Positions 37,444 to 47,229 of a stretch of 64,000 bases of DNA are shown here, one piece after another; positions within the stretch are counted from its first letter, which is position 1, and each line of letters opens with the position of its first letter. This stretch comes from Myxococcales bacterium (GTDB taxonomy: Bacteria > Myxococcota_A > Polyangia > Haliangiales > Haliangiaceae). A model generated the notes under the pieces. The model was not told the DNA's origin and made no database searches. It saw nothing but the letters and a program-made list of their open reading frames with translations. Where the stretch lies: the NCBI GenBank assembly GCA_016716835.1, contig JADJUW010000001.1:744001-808000 (forward strand). Reading direction: 5' to 3'. The translations under genes and the position numbers were made by a program.

Positions 37444-38631
37444 TCAGCGCGCCGCGCGGCGATAGCCAACGAGCACGGCCACCAAGACGATGCCAGCGGC
37501 GGCCACCACCAACCATAGCTGGCGTTGGTGGCCAAATGCGTCGAGCAAGACACCTCCGAGCAAGGGCGCGCAAGCGACGCCGAAGGTTTGCATCTGCTGA
37601 AACTGGCCAAAGCGCGCGCCGCGTTGATGCGGCTCGGCAAGATTTGCAATCGCGGTTTGATGCGCCGGGGCAAACATGACCTCGCCCAGCGTGATGATGC
37701 CTAGCGCCACCGCGACGCCGGCGAAGCTGTGCACCGCGCCGATGACGACAAACCCGGCGGCGTAGAGCAGCGCGGCGGTCGACAGCATGCGGCCAATGCC
37801 GACCCAGTGCGCGAGCGATGCCGAGACCAGCAAAAACAGCGCAACGATGCCGCCGTTGATCGAATAGAGCAGCCCTATATCAAATTTGGTCATGGCGAGC
37901 TCTTCGGTCAGATACACCGAGAGCGTGGTGAAGACCTGGCTGTGCACCAGGGCGGCCAAGAACGTCGCGGCGACTAAATAGCGCCCGGCGCGCGGCAGCG
38001 CTGGTGCGGGTTCGGCTTGCGTGCGCGGCGAGGGCGCCACGTCGGCTATCGGCCACACTAAATAGCCCGCAAGGCCCAGCAGCACCGCGGCAATTAGGAA
38101 GACGGCGCCATATGGCAACCACAGGCTGCAGAGCCCCCCGACCGCGGGGCCAAACATCCAACCGAGGTTGATGCCCACGCGTTGCAGGGCATACGCATGG
38201 ATGCGCTCGGCGCCGCTCGCGACGTCGGCGACCATGGCGTAAGCCACCGGCTCAAACGATCCGCGGAGCGCCGAGCTGATCAAAATGCACAGCGAAATCA
38301 ACCACAGTGGCGCGTGCACCCAGACCGCCGCGCCGAGCAGCGCGATGATCAGCGAGCGCCACCAAAGCGAATGCAAGATGAGCCGCTTTCGCCCCACTTG
38401 GTCCGAGCGCTTGCCCGCCCAGGCGCTGACCATGGCCTGAAAGCTGTTGGCCAGCAGCAAGATGATGCCGTAGTGCGTGGCGGCCACGCCGCGCTCGGTC
38501 ACCATGTGGATGCCGAGGAACGACATCACCAGCGACAGGCCAAAGGTGCCGACGCCCCGCGCAAACGCCAAGCGCCAGATGCGGCCGTCGAGGGCGCGCC
38601 AGGCGGCGATGGTGGGGGCCAGCGAGGTCAC
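37444..38631 (-). CDS. Major facilitator superfamily transporter
   Basis: About 12 hydrophobic spans. The cytoplasmic loop signature after span 2 is WAGKRSDQVGRKRLILH (the DxxGRK motif A), and a second copy of pseudo-symmetric form lies in the second half. The frame is open to an ATG at 38751, but that start would overlap the divergent queD start codon, so the GTG at 38631 is preferred; either is possible. The substrate cannot be told; it resembles drug/sugar efflux types. The gene before it on the same strand is the convergent-side transpeptidase lipoprotein, 43 bases away. Confidence 0.8.
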   Translation of the reverse strand: MTSLAPTIAAWRALDGRIWRLAFARGVGTFGLSLVMSFLGIHMVTERGVAATHYGIILLLANSFQAMVSAWAGKRSDQVGRKRLILHSLWWRSLIIALLGAAVWVHAPLWLISLCILISSALRGSFEPVAYAMVADVASGAERIHAYALQRVGINLGWMFGPAVGGLCSLWLPYGAVFLIAAVLLGLAGYLVWPIADVAPSPRTQAEPAPALPRAGRYLVAATFLAALVHSQVFTTLSVYLTEELAMTKFDIGLLYSINGGIVALFLLVSASLAHWVGIGRMLSTAALLYAAGFVVIGAVHSFAGVAVALGIITLGEVMFAPAHQTAIANLAEPHQRGARFGQFQQMQTFGVACAPLLGGVLLDAFGHQRQLWLVVAAAGIVLVAVLVGYRRAAR

Positions 38632-38749
38632 GACCCCGCAAACTACTACCCAGTTGGCGCCGGTCAACGTTTTGGCAATGATTATGGCGTCATCGCCAAA
38701 GGCCGGAGGTGGCCCTTGCGCGGCCAACTCGCCCCCGCTAAAAGGCAGC

Positions 38750-39109
38750 ATGCAAACGCGGCTGGAGCGCGATTATCGGTTCGAGGCGGCGCACTTTTTG
38801 CCTAAGGTGCCGCCAGGCCACAAGTGCGGCAAGCTGCACGGCCACAGCTACCTCGTGCGCGTCGCGATCGAAGGCGAGATTGGCGCGGCCACCGGCTGGC
38901 TGCTCGATTTTGCCGACCTCGACGTCGTGGTAAAGCCCCTGATCGAGCGGCTCGACCACCAAACGCTCAATGAGGTTGCAGGGCTGAACAACCCCACCAG
39001 TGAATTGCTCGCCGTATGGTTTTTCGACCAACTGCGCGGCAAGGTGCCCGTCACCGAGGTCATGGTTAGTGAAACCGTCAGCTCGCGATGTTACTATCGC
39101 GGCGCTTAA
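38750..39109 (+). CDS. queD: 6-carboxy-tetrahydropterin synthase / PTPS-like (QueD)
   Basis: 119 residues. It acts in queuosine/deazapurine or pterin synthesis by converting dihydroneopterin triphosphate. Zinc-binding and catalytic signatures: RFEAAHFLP, CGKLHGHSYLVRV (Cys catalytic, two His for zinc), LDFADLDVV, LDHQTLNEV and the C-terminal VSETVSSRCYYRG. Length is typical. The stop is directly followed by the start of the endonuclease/phosphatase gene (0 bases between), so they are co-translated. Confidence 0.93.
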   Translation: MQTRLERDYRFEAAHFLPKVPPGHKCGKLHGHSYLVRVAIEGEIGAATGWLLDFADLDVVVKPLIERLDHQTLNEVAGLNNPTSELLAVWFFDQLRGKVPVTEVMVSETVSSRCYYRGA

Positions 39110-39928
39110 ATGCTCGGCATCGCCACCTACAACGTCTTAAACGACCTCACCACCTGGGCGACCCGCCGGCCACTCGTCGTCGCGCAGCTTGCCGGCTTGG
39201 CGCCCGACGCGATCGCGCTGCAAGAGGTGGCGTGGACCAGCGGCGGCACCACGAGCAACGCCGATGAGCTAGCGGCTGCGCTCGACATGGCGGTGGTGCA
39301 GATGGGGCCGATCGTCGAAGGCCGCGGGCTGGCGTGGTTGATTCGCCGGACGTTAAAGGTCACGGGCCTGTGGTGGTTGCCCTTGCCTGGTGGGGACGAA
39401 CAGGCGCCGTTGGGCGTGTTGTCCGTCGCCGTCGAGGCGATTGCGCAGCCGTCGCGGCGCGCGCTGCTGCATACCGCGCACCTCGCCCATGCGCTTGCTG
39501 CCAGCGCCCTGCGCCAGCAGCAGGTGGTGGCGATGCATCATCACTGCGCCACGTGGCGCGACGATGCGGATGGCCCGGCGCTGCACTTGCTAGTCGGCGA
39601 TTTCAATGCCACGCCTGACGCCGACGAAATGCGTTTTTTGCGCGGGCTGACCGCGCTGGGTGGCGTAAGCGCGCATTGGCAAGATGCGTGGTTGCGGCAC
39701 CATGCCGAGGGCGCCGACGGCGCGACGTGGTCGACGGACGTAGGTGAGCGGCGTGCGGCGCGAACATGTGACGTCGATCGGCGTCTCGACTATATATATG
39801 TCTCGACGCGCCACAAAAATGGCGTTGGCAGCATTGCCGCGTGCGAACTCGCCATGCGCCACCGCGACGGCGCGACGCAGCTGTGTGGCAGCGATCACCT
39901 TGGGGTCGTGGCACAGATTCACTGGTAG
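39110..39928 (+). CDS. Endonuclease/exonuclease/phosphatase family protein
   Basis: 272 residues, cytoplasmic. Family motifs: IATYNVLNDL (metal Asn), APDAIALQEVAW (catalytic Glu), LLVGDFNATPDADEM (Asp/Asn), and SDHLGVVAQI (Asp-His at the end). Members cleave phosphodiesters in DNA, phospholipids or nucleotides; the substrate here is unknown. Coupled to queD. Confidence 0.88.
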   Translation: MLGIATYNVLNDLTTWATRRPLVVAQLAGLAPDAIALQEVAWTSGGTTSNADELAAALDMAVVQMGPIVEGRGLAWLIRRTLKVTGLWWLPLPGGDEQAPLGVLSVAVEAIAQPSRRALLHTAHLAHALAASALRQQQVVAMHHHCATWRDDADGPALHLLVGDFNATPDADEMRFLRGLTALGGVSAHWQDAWLRHHAEGADGATWSTDVGERRAARTCDVDRRLDYIYVSTRHKNGVGSIAACELAMRHRDGATQLCGSDHLGVVAQIHW

Positions 39929-40005
39929 CGCCGCGGTGCCGCAGCTCGCGCCTGGGCGGGGCGGACACGCTCGCACTCGCGAGGCAGGCGGGTTATATTG
40001 TGCGC

Positions 40006-40785
40006 ATGCGAACGTGGGGCGGCATATTGATGGCAGCGTTGGTGGCATGCGGTGGCAGTGGCGGCGAGGGCCAGCCACCACCGGGCGATGGGCCGCTGCC
40101 GCCGCAAGACGGGACAAACCCGCCGGAAGCGCTCGGCAATGTCTATGCGTCGAGCAAATCGACCAACCTCTATGGCATGGGCTGGGGACGCGGCGACGAC
40201 CTAGCGGCGTGGTCGGCGCTGCCGCCGATGGTGGGCGAGCATGCCGGGTGCGCGGTGGGCTCGTCGCCTGATGCCGTGTTGATTTTTGGCGAGGCGGCGC
40301 AGTCCGATGGCTACGCCTATCTCGTCGTCGAAGATCGCGGCGGCAATCCACGCGGCGTCATCGCCGAGTTCGTGCGCGAGACGCCAGAGGTCAAGGTTAC
40401 CACCGGCAACGCGTGGCAGGTCTGCGCGGTGGGGGCCGCTCAGGTTGCACTCCCCGCCAGCGATGAGGAGGACCGCTTAGCGCTCGATGCCCTCATCAAG
40501 GCCTGCGGCGCCGGCGAAGGTCGCAGCGGGGGATGGGTGGCAGCGGATGGCCCGATCACGGCCGGCGCCACCGGACGCTTGGCGGTTGGCGAGGCCAACG
40601 ATGGCGATGCCGGCCATTTTACGGCGGTCTGCGCCCGCGATGACCACCCTCAATTCGGCGTCGGGCCGACCGCGAATTGGATTTGGTACGCACCAAGTGG
40701 CACCTCTGACCCATTTGCGGCGGCGCTGCCAGATAGCTCGCTGCTCATCTTCCGCTTGCCGTTTGAGGTCTTGGTGATCAGCTAG
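40006..40785 (+). CDS. Lipoprotein, unknown function
   Basis: 259 residues from the ATG at 40006; the upstream open frame lies inside the previous gene. Lipobox MAALVACGG, then a Gly/Pro-rich linker (PPPGDGPLPPQDG). The mature part has several Cys and Trp (WQVCAVGAAQ, FTAVCARDDHPQF, WIWYAPSG) and ends FEVLVIS. No family was recognised. It converges with the TPR lipoprotein gene, 6 bases away. Confidence 0.65.
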   Translation: MRTWGGILMAALVACGGSGGEGQPPPGDGPLPPQDGTNPPEALGNVYASSKSTNLYGMGWGRGDDLAAWSALPPMVGEHAGCAVGSSPDAVLIFGEAAQSDGYAYLVVEDRGGNPRGVIAEFVRETPEVKVTTGNAWQVCAVGAAQVALPASDEEDRLALDALIKACGAGEGRSGGWVAADGPITAGATGRLAVGEANDGDAGHFTAVCARDDHPQFGVGPTANWIWYAPSGTSDPFAAALPDSSLLIFRLPFEVLVIS

Positions 40786-40791
40786 CCGCGG

Positions 40792-41847
40792 TCACCACAG
40801 GCGTTGGGTTGTCAGCACGGCGGCGGGCGGTTTGCCCTTCGTGCGCGAGACGGTGACGATGCCAGCGTCGTCGAGTTTGTACGCGGTAGCCCATGACGCC
40901 TCTGGCGACGGTTTGTTGTCCGTCACATTGGTGGCGTGGCTCGCGGTTTTTAAGACGACAGTGCACGTTGCCAGCGGTGCTTGGCACAGCATGACGACCT
41001 CTTCTTCGAGGTACTCATCGCCGCCCATCCGGCTTTCAGATTTTAATTCGACGGCGAGGTAGCTCTTGCCGCCAGCCTTGCTCACCTTGCCCGTAATGAA
41101 TTGGTCGCCGACGGTGGCGGGCTCGCCTAAGTCCAAGATCGGTCGGAAGCCACCGCTCTCGCGGCTCACCAGGTACGTACGCGTGTATTCGGGGTGTTCC
41201 GCGCTCCAGATCTCACCGAGCGGCAGCTTCACGTGGCTCGGTTCGCAGGCCCCGACTGTTGCCCCCTCGACGAGGCACTCGCATAGCGCCGCCTTGGTCG
41301 GCTGCAGCTTGCCTTCGCATGGCGGCGCAGGCTGCATGACATCGTCGTGAAATGCCATGACGGTGGCATTGTCGGGCCGCAGCTGCAGGGATTGCAGGTA
41401 GTAGGACGCGGCCTCTTGGAGCCGGCCCCTCACTTGCGCTAGGCGGCCCAGATTGTAGGAGGCGGCGCCTTTGAGCTTGTTGTCGGCGGCGACGTCGAGC
41501 GCGCGCTTGGCGGCGGTTTCGGCCTTGCCGTAGTCCCCGGTCATCAGCGCGGCGAGGGCTACCTCATTGAGCACGGTGGCATCGTCCGCCGCCACGGCGC
41601 TCGCGGGCTCAAACGATGTCAGCGCCGCGGCATAGTCGCCTCGCTTGCCATAGGCCTCACGCCCGAGCTTGAGGTGTTGGGTCACTTGCTCGGCGGCGCT
41701 GGCGGCGGCGGAGGCCTTGGAATGGCTCGACGCGCCCGGCGAGGCGTTGTCGCCAGCCTTGCCGCATGCAATGAGCGCAAGCAGCGCAAGCGCGGTAACG
41801 CCACTCGCTGCGCCGCTTGTTGAACGAAACGCAAATTGTTGGTTCAT
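40792..41847 (-). CDS. TPR-containing lipoprotein
   Basis: 351 residues. Lipoprotein signal with lipobox ALIAC (LLALIACGKAG). Residues about 50-150 form three TPR-like helical hairpins (AYGKRGDYAAALTSFEPA, ALMTGDYGKAETAAKRALDV, LGRLAQVRGRLQEAASYYLQSLQLRP). The C-terminal part (about 160-351) is beta-rich with Cys pairs (APPCEGKLQPTKAALCECLV). It is near another lipoprotein and a lipoprotein-type glutathione peroxidase on the same strand, possibly one operon. Role unknown. Confidence 0.75.
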   Translation of the reverse strand: MNQQFAFRSTSGAASGVTALALLALIACGKAGDNASPGASSHSKASAAASAAEQVTQHLKLGREAYGKRGDYAAALTSFEPASAVAADDATVLNEVALAALMTGDYGKAETAAKRALDVAADNKLKGAASYNLGRLAQVRGRLQEAASYYLQSLQLRPDNATVMAFHDDVMQPAPPCEGKLQPTKAALCECLVEGATVGACEPSHVKLPLGEIWSAEHPEYTRTYLVSRESGGFRPILDLGEPATVGDQFITGKVSKAGGKSYLAVELKSESRMGGDEYLEEEVVMLCQAPLATCTVVLKTASHATNVTDNKPSPEASWATAYKLDDAGIVTVSRTKGKPPAAVLTTQRLW

Positions 41848-41861
41848 GACGGGTGCTCCCT

Positions 41862-42459
41862 TTACTCGCCGGCCGCGCCGATGAAGATCGATTTGACTTG
41901 GTTGTTTTCGATCGAGAAAATGGCGCCGCCGTATAGGTCGCCGACCACCAGCAACTCGGCGCTGCTGTCGTCGGTGTTGAGGTCGCGGCCATACGCGGCC
42001 TTGACCTCGTCAGCGCTGCTGCCGATGCCGACGCCGGCTTTCGTGCGAAACGAGCTTGGCGCCTCGATGGTCAGCTCGACGACCTCGTATGCGGTGTCGG
42101 CGGCGTCCTCGGCTCTTACCGAACTTGATGGTGAGCCCTTGCGATGGCCACCTGCCAGTCTTAACCCACGAGCCGTCGGCGGCTTGGAACTCTGCGGCGG
42201 ACATCGCCGTCGCGGCGCCGAGCAGCTTGGCAACCGCTCCCTCGCGCTGATAAAAGGCCACGGGCCCTAGTTCTTGCCACATGGGTCGGTCGACCGCGGG
42301 GGTGGCGGCGGTCACCTCGCTTGGCGCCGGCTTGGCGGAAGACGGCGCGACCGCCTGGGCGGCCTGCGTGGCCGTGGGGGTGGCCTCGCGCTTACAACTC
42401 GCGACCAGTGCAAGGGCAACCGAGAGGGCATGCGACATCGCTAAAATGTGTGACTTCAT
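41862..42459 (-). pseudogene. Lipoprotein, frameshifted
   Basis: The ATG at 42459 opens a lipoprotein signal (SVALALVASCKRE) and a conserved-looking domain (QELGPVAFYQREGAVAKLLGA ... SWVKTGRWPSQGLTIKF). The sequence then continues in another frame as VRAEDAADTAYEVVELTIEAPSSFRT ... GAGIF-like LYGGAIFSIENNQVKSIFIG to 41862. Removing one base from the CC pair at 42119-42120 (GG on the coding strand) restores one frame of about 198 residues. The second half with GVGIGSSADEVKAAYG looks like a PepSY/YjgB-like repeat (a pattern found in SmpA/OmlA-type lipoproteins). The protein is 14 bases upstream of the TPR lipoprotein gene. Confidence 0.6.
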
Positions 42460-42590
42460 AATATTTGTCGGACTTAGCACGAGGCGCTCCGGCCGCAAAC
42501 AAGAAAATTTGCAGCGGCGCCGCGCTAGACGCGGGGGCGTCGGGGTGCCAGCCCGCGGCCACGGCCGCGCCGACATGTGGCTGCCTCGCG

Positions 42591-43273
42591 CTAGCGCGCG
42601 GGCAGTGCGGCCTTGATCGCGGCGACGACGGCAGGATCATCGGGAGCGGCCTTGGGCGCGAAGCGGACAATTTCTTTGCCACTGGCGCTTACCACGAACT
42701 TCTCGAAGTTCCACCGGATGTCGCCAGCATGGCCCGAGGCATCGGCGATCGGGGTGAGTTGTTTATAGATCGCGTGCGCGCCCGGGCCATTGACCTCGAT
42801 TTTTTCCATCATCGGAAACGTCACGCCAAACTTGGTGCTGCAGAACGCCGCGATTTCTTCGGCGGTGCCAGGCTCTTGGCCAGCAAATTGATTGGACGGA
42901 AAGCCGATGACGGTGAAGCCTTGCGGGCCATATTCCTTTGCAGGGCTTCGAGCGCGGTATATTGCGGGGTGAGGCCACATTGCGAGGCGACATTCACCAA
43001 GAGGAGCGCCTTGCCGCGGTACGCGTCGAGGCTGGTGGCGCTACCGGATAGCGATTTGATGGGGAGGGCGGCGATGCGATCGAACATGGTGGAGGCTCCT
43101 TGCGGCGTGGCAGGCGTGGCGGTTGCTGGTGGAATTGGTGGCGTGGTTGGTGCCGCCCCCGGGGCGACGACCGCGGGCGCCTGGGTGGCGCTGGTCGCGG
43201 GTTCTTTTTTGCAGCCCACGGCAGCACATAGGAGCAGTGGGAGACCGACGGTAACTAGGCGGGCTTTGCGCAT
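42591..43273 (-). pseudogene. Lipoprotein-type glutathione peroxidase, frameshifted
   Basis: The first frame has a lipoprotein signal (LPLLLCAAVGCKKE) and the start of a glutathione peroxidase, with the active Cys in LLLVNVASQCGLTPQYTALEAL. The second frame, from about 42940, continues with EYGPQGFTVIGFPSNQFAGQEPG, FGVTFPMMEKIEVNG and IRWNFEKFVV. Adding one A in the AAA run (TTT at 42937-42939) joins them as TALEALQKEYGPQGF, exactly as expected for the family, giving about 227 residues. It reduces peroxides with thioredoxin or glutathione. Either it is newly broken or the base is a consensus error. Confidence 0.75.
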
Positions 43274-43358
43274 ACAAAAGGCTTAGCGCGCTCCCGGCAA
43301 TTTGTCCCGCCTAATTCTGCTATAAGACGCGCCTGGGCCAAGGCAAGGCGCCGGATGT

Positions 43359-46223
43359 ATGCGGCATCTCTACGCGGATTTCATTCACACCGTCGCCAAG
43401 CCGGCGCGCTATCTTGGCGGCGAGTTTCAGTCGATCGTCAAGGATCACGCCGCCGTTGACGCCACGGTGTGCCTTGGCTTCCCCGATGTCTATGACATCG
43501 GCATGTCGCACCTTGGTACGAAAATCCTATACAGCCTGCTCGGCAAGGAACCGCGCATTGCGTGCGAGCGGGTGTTTGCGCCGTGGCCCGATATGGAAGC
43601 GCAGATCAGGGCGCACGAGTTGCCGCTGGTGGCGCTCGAGAGCCAGCGGCCGCTATCAGACTTTGACGTGCTCGGCATCTCGCTGCAGTATGAGATGACC
43701 TTTACCAACATTCTGACGCTGCTCGATTTGGGCGGCATCCCGCTGCGCGCGGCGACCAGGCATGAGGGCAGGGGTGATGGCACGCTGGTGCTAGGCGGCG
43801 GTCCCGTGGCTAGCCACCCAGAGCCAGTGGCGGCTTTTTTTGATGCGTTTTTTCTCGGCGAGGCCGAGGCACTCTTGCCGCGGCTTGTGTTGCGCTGGGC
43901 GGCGTATCGTCGCGAGATTGGCGCGGGCACGCGGACGCGGCGAGATGCTTTGTGCGAACTAGCGCGCGAGTTTCCGCTGTATGTGCCGTCGCTCTACGCG
44001 ACCAAGCTCGACGAGGCGACGGGGATGGAGGTCGTCGACGCGCCGCTTGATCCCCGCGTGCCGGCGCGCGTTGTGCGCGCCATGGTGCGCGACCTCGATG
44101 CCTACCCATTTCCCACCGATGCGCCGGTGCCCTATGCCGAGGCGGTGTTTGAGCGCGCGGCGGTGGAGATTGCGCGCGGCTGCACCGAGGGTTGCCGGTT
44201 TTGCCAGGCGGGCATGATCTACCGCCCCGTGCGCGAGCGCAGCCCGGAGTCCATCATCGCAAGCGTTATCGGCGGCGTCGAAAAGGGCGGTTACGAAGAG
44301 ACGGGCCTGACGTGCCTGTCGACCGCAGACTATTCAAGCATTACGCCGCTGGTCGCCAAGCTCGGCAAGCAATTGCGCGAGCGCAACGTCAGCATGGCGG
44401 TGGCGAGCCTGCGCGCGTATGGCCTGGGCGAAGAAATCCTCGACGAAATGGCGCAGACGCGCATCTCGGGGCTGACGTTTGCGCCCGAGGCCGGCACGCA
44501 GCGCATGCGCGACGTGGTCAACAAGAACATTACCGAGGCGCATGTAGAGGAGAGCGCGCGGCGCGTGTTTTCGCGCGGCTGGCATCGCCTCAAGCTCTAC
44601 TTCATGATCGGCTTGCCGACGGAGCAGAATGAGGATGTCTTCGGCATCATCCACACTGGTCAGCGCATGATGGCGGTGGGCCGTCAGCTCGTCGGTAACC
44701 ACGCCGAGGTGACGGTTTCGGTGAGCTCGCACGTGCCCAAGCCGCACACGCCGTTTCAATGGGCGGCGCAGAATTCGCTGGGCGAAATTGAACGCAAACA
44801 ACAAATGCTGCGCGCGACGCTGAGCGATCGAAAAATGCGGCTCAAGTATCACGACGCCGGCGTATCGTGGGTGGAAGGCGTGCTCTCGCGCGGCGACCGC
44901 CCGTTGGCCGACGTAATCGAAGCCGTTTGGCGCGATGGCGCGCGGTTTGATAGCTGGGAAGAAATGTTTGACCTCGAGCGCTGGCAGCGGGTGCTGGCGC
45001 AGCGTGGCATCGATGCACATCGCTATCTCGACACGCGGCCAACCCATGCGCGGCTGCCATGGGATCATTTAGATGTTGGCCTCGAAGACGGCTTTCTGCT
45101 CGCGGAATACCGCAAGGCCTTAAAGGGCAGGGCTAGCCCGCCGTGCGGCAAGGTCGCGGGGATGTTGGTGCACCACACCAACCTTGCAGACGCCGAGCCC
45201 GATGGGCGCAAGCTGGTTTGTTATGACTGCGGCGTCGCTTGCGATTTGTCTGAAATGCGCGGCGAGCGCTTGGTGGCGCTACGCACCCTTGGCGCCTTGC
45301 AGCCGCGCACGCCCGTCGTTGCCGAGGTTGCTACGGGTGACGATGTCGCCAACCGAAATGCGAAAGATGTGCGCGACAATGCGAGGCGCCAGCGCGTGCT
45401 CGAAAATGGCTACAAAGACGCCGATGTGCCGTATGCGTCGTATCGCGTGCGCTACGCCAAGCTCGGTCGCGTCGCGTTTTTGGGCCATCTTGATATTGGC
45501 CGCTTAATGGCGCGCAGCCTAAGGCGCGCCCAGCTGCCGTTGGCGATGAGCCGCGGCTTTTCGCCCAAGCCGCGCCTGTCGTACGGCCCCGCGCTGGGCC
45601 TTGGCATGCCAAGTCTATGCGAGGTGATCGACTTAGATCTCGAGCACGTGATGGCTCATGGCAGCTTGCACGAACTCTCGTGCGACGAGGTGGCGACACG
45701 GCTCGCGCAGGCGCTGCCTGAGGGCTTAGTCGTGCAGTCGGTGACGGCTGCTGAAGGCAGCCTTGGCAAGCTCGTCACCGGCATAGACTGGTTGGTGCGG
45801 CCCGCGGGCGACGGCATGGTGTTTGACGCGTCGCGAGCCCGCCGTGTCGTAGATGCATTTATGGCGCGGGCGCAATGCGACGTGACGCGCGGCGAGAAAG
45901 TCATCGACGTTCGCAGCTTCGTCACCTCGATCGAGGTGGTAGCGGGCGCCGACGCCAATCGCCTTTGCGCCGCGCTGGATTGGCCCGCCGTAGGTGGTGC
46001 CGCGGATCGCGTCGAGGCGTTGCTAGCAGTGACCGTGAGGTCAGATTCGGATGGATCGGCTAAACCGAGTGAAATCGCGCGCGCCCTTGGCATCTACGGC
46101 GGCGAGGATTTGCGCGGGCCGCACGCCCTCATCGCGCGGCTGAGCCTGCATGGGCTAGATACGCCGGTTGCGACTAGGCCGCCGCCAGTCGCGCCGTCGG
46201 AACTAGCCGTCGCGCTCGCTTAG
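43359..46223 (+). CDS. B12-binding radical-SAM protein (TIGR03960 type) fused to a TIGR03936/DUF2344 domain
   Basis: 954 residues. The N-terminal part has a B12-binding-like fold (about 20-190: FPDVYDIGMSHLGTKILYSLL, VLGGGPVASHPEPVAAFFDAFFLGEAE). The radical-SAM core follows with ARGCTEGCRFCQAG (CxxxCxxC) and LTCLSTADYSSITPL. The C-terminal domain has VRYAKLGRVAFLGHLDIGRLMARSLRRA and SRGFSPKPRLSYGPALGLGMPS, the radical-SAM-linked family often found near ribosomal or RNase E/G genes. The exact reaction is unknown; a role in tRNA or ribosome-linked modification has been suggested by genomic context only. A shorter paralogue is at 58326. Confidence 0.9.
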   Translation: MRHLYADFIHTVAKPARYLGGEFQSIVKDHAAVDATVCLGFPDVYDIGMSHLGTKILYSLLGKEPRIACERVFAPWPDMEAQIRAHELPLVALESQRPLSDFDVLGISLQYEMTFTNILTLLDLGGIPLRAATRHEGRGDGTLVLGGGPVASHPEPVAAFFDAFFLGEAEALLPRLVLRWAAYRREIGAGTRTRRDALCELAREFPLYVPSLYATKLDEATGMEVVDAPLDPRVPARVVRAMVRDLDAYPFPTDAPVPYAEAVFERAAVEIARGCTEGCRFCQAGMIYRPVRERSPESIIASVIGGVEKGGYEETGLTCLSTADYSSITPLVAKLGKQLRERNVSMAVASLRAYGLGEEILDEMAQTRISGLTFAPEAGTQRMRDVVNKNITEAHVEESARRVFSRGWHRLKLYFMIGLPTEQNEDVFGIIHTGQRMMAVGRQLVGNHAEVTVSVSSHVPKPHTPFQWAAQNSLGEIERKQQMLRATLSDRKMRLKYHDAGVSWVEGVLSRGDRPLADVIEAVWRDGARFDSWEEMFDLERWQRVLAQRGIDAHRYLDTRPTHARLPWDHLDVGLEDGFLLAEYRKALKGRASPPCGKVAGMLVHHTNLADAEPDGRKLVCYDCGVACDLSEMRGERLVALRTLGALQPRTPVVAEVATGDDVANRNAKDVRDNARRQRVLENGYKDADVPYASYRVRYAKLGRVAFLGHLDIGRLMARSLRRAQLPLAMSRGFSPKPRLSYGPALGLGMPSLCEVIDLDLEHVMAHGSLHELSCDEVATRLAQALPEGLVVQSVTAAEGSLGKLVTGIDWLVRPAGDGMVFDASRARRVVDAFMARAQCDVTRGEKVIDVRSFVTSIEVVAGADANRLCAALDWPAVGGAADRVEALLAVTVRSDSDGSAKPSEIARALGIYGGEDLRGPHALIARLSLHGLDTPVATRPPPVAPSELAVALA

Positions 46224-46233
46224 AGACGCCCCC

Positions 46234-47229
46234 TCAGCAGGCCGCGCCGTCAGGGATGCACGCAAAGTGCCCCCAACAACCGGTGCAGTATTCGCCTTCG
46301 CCGCAAACCAAGGTCGAGCAGTCTGGCTCGCACATGGTGGGGCAGTCCTCGGCGCCGTCGTGAAACGGGGTGCAATCGTCATTGGGGTTGTCGGCGCAGG
46401 CAAAGCCGTCGGGGCACTCGCTGCCCGACTCGCCGCCGCATTGGCGCACGCACTCACCAGGCGCGTCGTAGGCAAGGCCATCGCCTTGGCATTCGTAGCC
46501 CTCGGGACAGGCGTGTGGGTTGATCGAGCGGCCACCGCAGGCAATATCGGCTGGCGCCGTCAGCTCGCAAGCGCCGGTGTCGACGTTGCACAGCGCCAGG
46601 TCGTCGATTAGGTGCAAGGCTTGGCGCGAGCAAACTTGCGCTGGGTCGCACGCGAGCCCCTCGCTGTAAGCTTCTTGTTGGCCGGCGCCAATGGCGGTCC
46701 AATCAAAGCCGCAGCAACCGCCGGCGAGCTTTTCGAAATCGCTGTCGCGCTCACAAGCGACGACCGAGGCCTCGTGACCGGTGAGCCACACCTGAAACTT
46801 GCGGGCGCGATAGTTGTAGTCGCGATAGACCACGTAGTGCGTGCCGCTTGGATGCTCGGGCAAGGTAAGCGAGATCGCTGCGTTAAGCGACCCATTGGCG
46901 TCGTCACTATACCCAATGACGTTGAAGTCATTGTCGAGCACCCACGCCATAGCGTCGCCGCCGTTGGGCGACGTAACGGCGACTTGCAAGACATCGCCCG
47001 CGTTGCCGTAGAACTTGTAGGCCTTAAAGCGCTTGCTGCCGCGACTGTATTTCACCAGCGGCGAAATCTGCCCGAAGTCCAGCGAGCCGAGGAGCTTGAC
47101 TTGACCACTGGGCAGGCTGCTCGCGACGCCGAGCTTCGCCGCATCTTTTTCGCCGGACGCTTCAAGGTTGTCGGTGGACAAGCAGCTGCTGGCGAGGGAT
47201 GCCACCAGCAGGATTAGAACGTGCTTCAT
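46234..47229 (-). CDS. Cys-rich lipoprotein with pre-peptidase-like domain
   Basis: 331 residues; lipoprotein signal (LILLVASLASSC). The middle (about 55-150) is a beta-sandwich like the pre-peptidase C-terminal domain (FKAYKFYGNAGDVLQVAVTSP, AMAWVLDNDFNVIGYSDD, HYVVYRDYN). The C-terminal 170 residues have more than 20 Cys in short repeats (CPEGYECQGDG, CPDGFACADNPNDDC, CGEGEYCTGCWG), a pattern common on cell-surface lipoproteins of Myxococcota. Probably disulfide-bonded and surface-exposed. It converges with the B12/radical-SAM gene. It lacks a sigma-54 element. Confidence 0.75.
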   Translation of the reverse strand: MKHVLILLVASLASSCLSTDNLEASGEKDAAKLGVASSLPSGQVKLLGSLDFGQISPLVKYSRGSKRFKAYKFYGNAGDVLQVAVTSPNGGDAMAWVLDNDFNVIGYSDDANGSLNAAISLTLPEHPSGTHYVVYRDYNYRARKFQVWLTGHEASVVACERDSDFEKLAGGCCGFDWTAIGAGQQEAYSEGLACDPAQVCSRQALHLIDDLALCNVDTGACELTAPADIACGGRSINPHACPEGYECQGDGLAYDAPGECVRQCGGESGSECPDGFACADNPNDDCTPFHDGAEDCPTMCEPDCSTLVCGEGEYCTGCWGHFACIPDGAAC

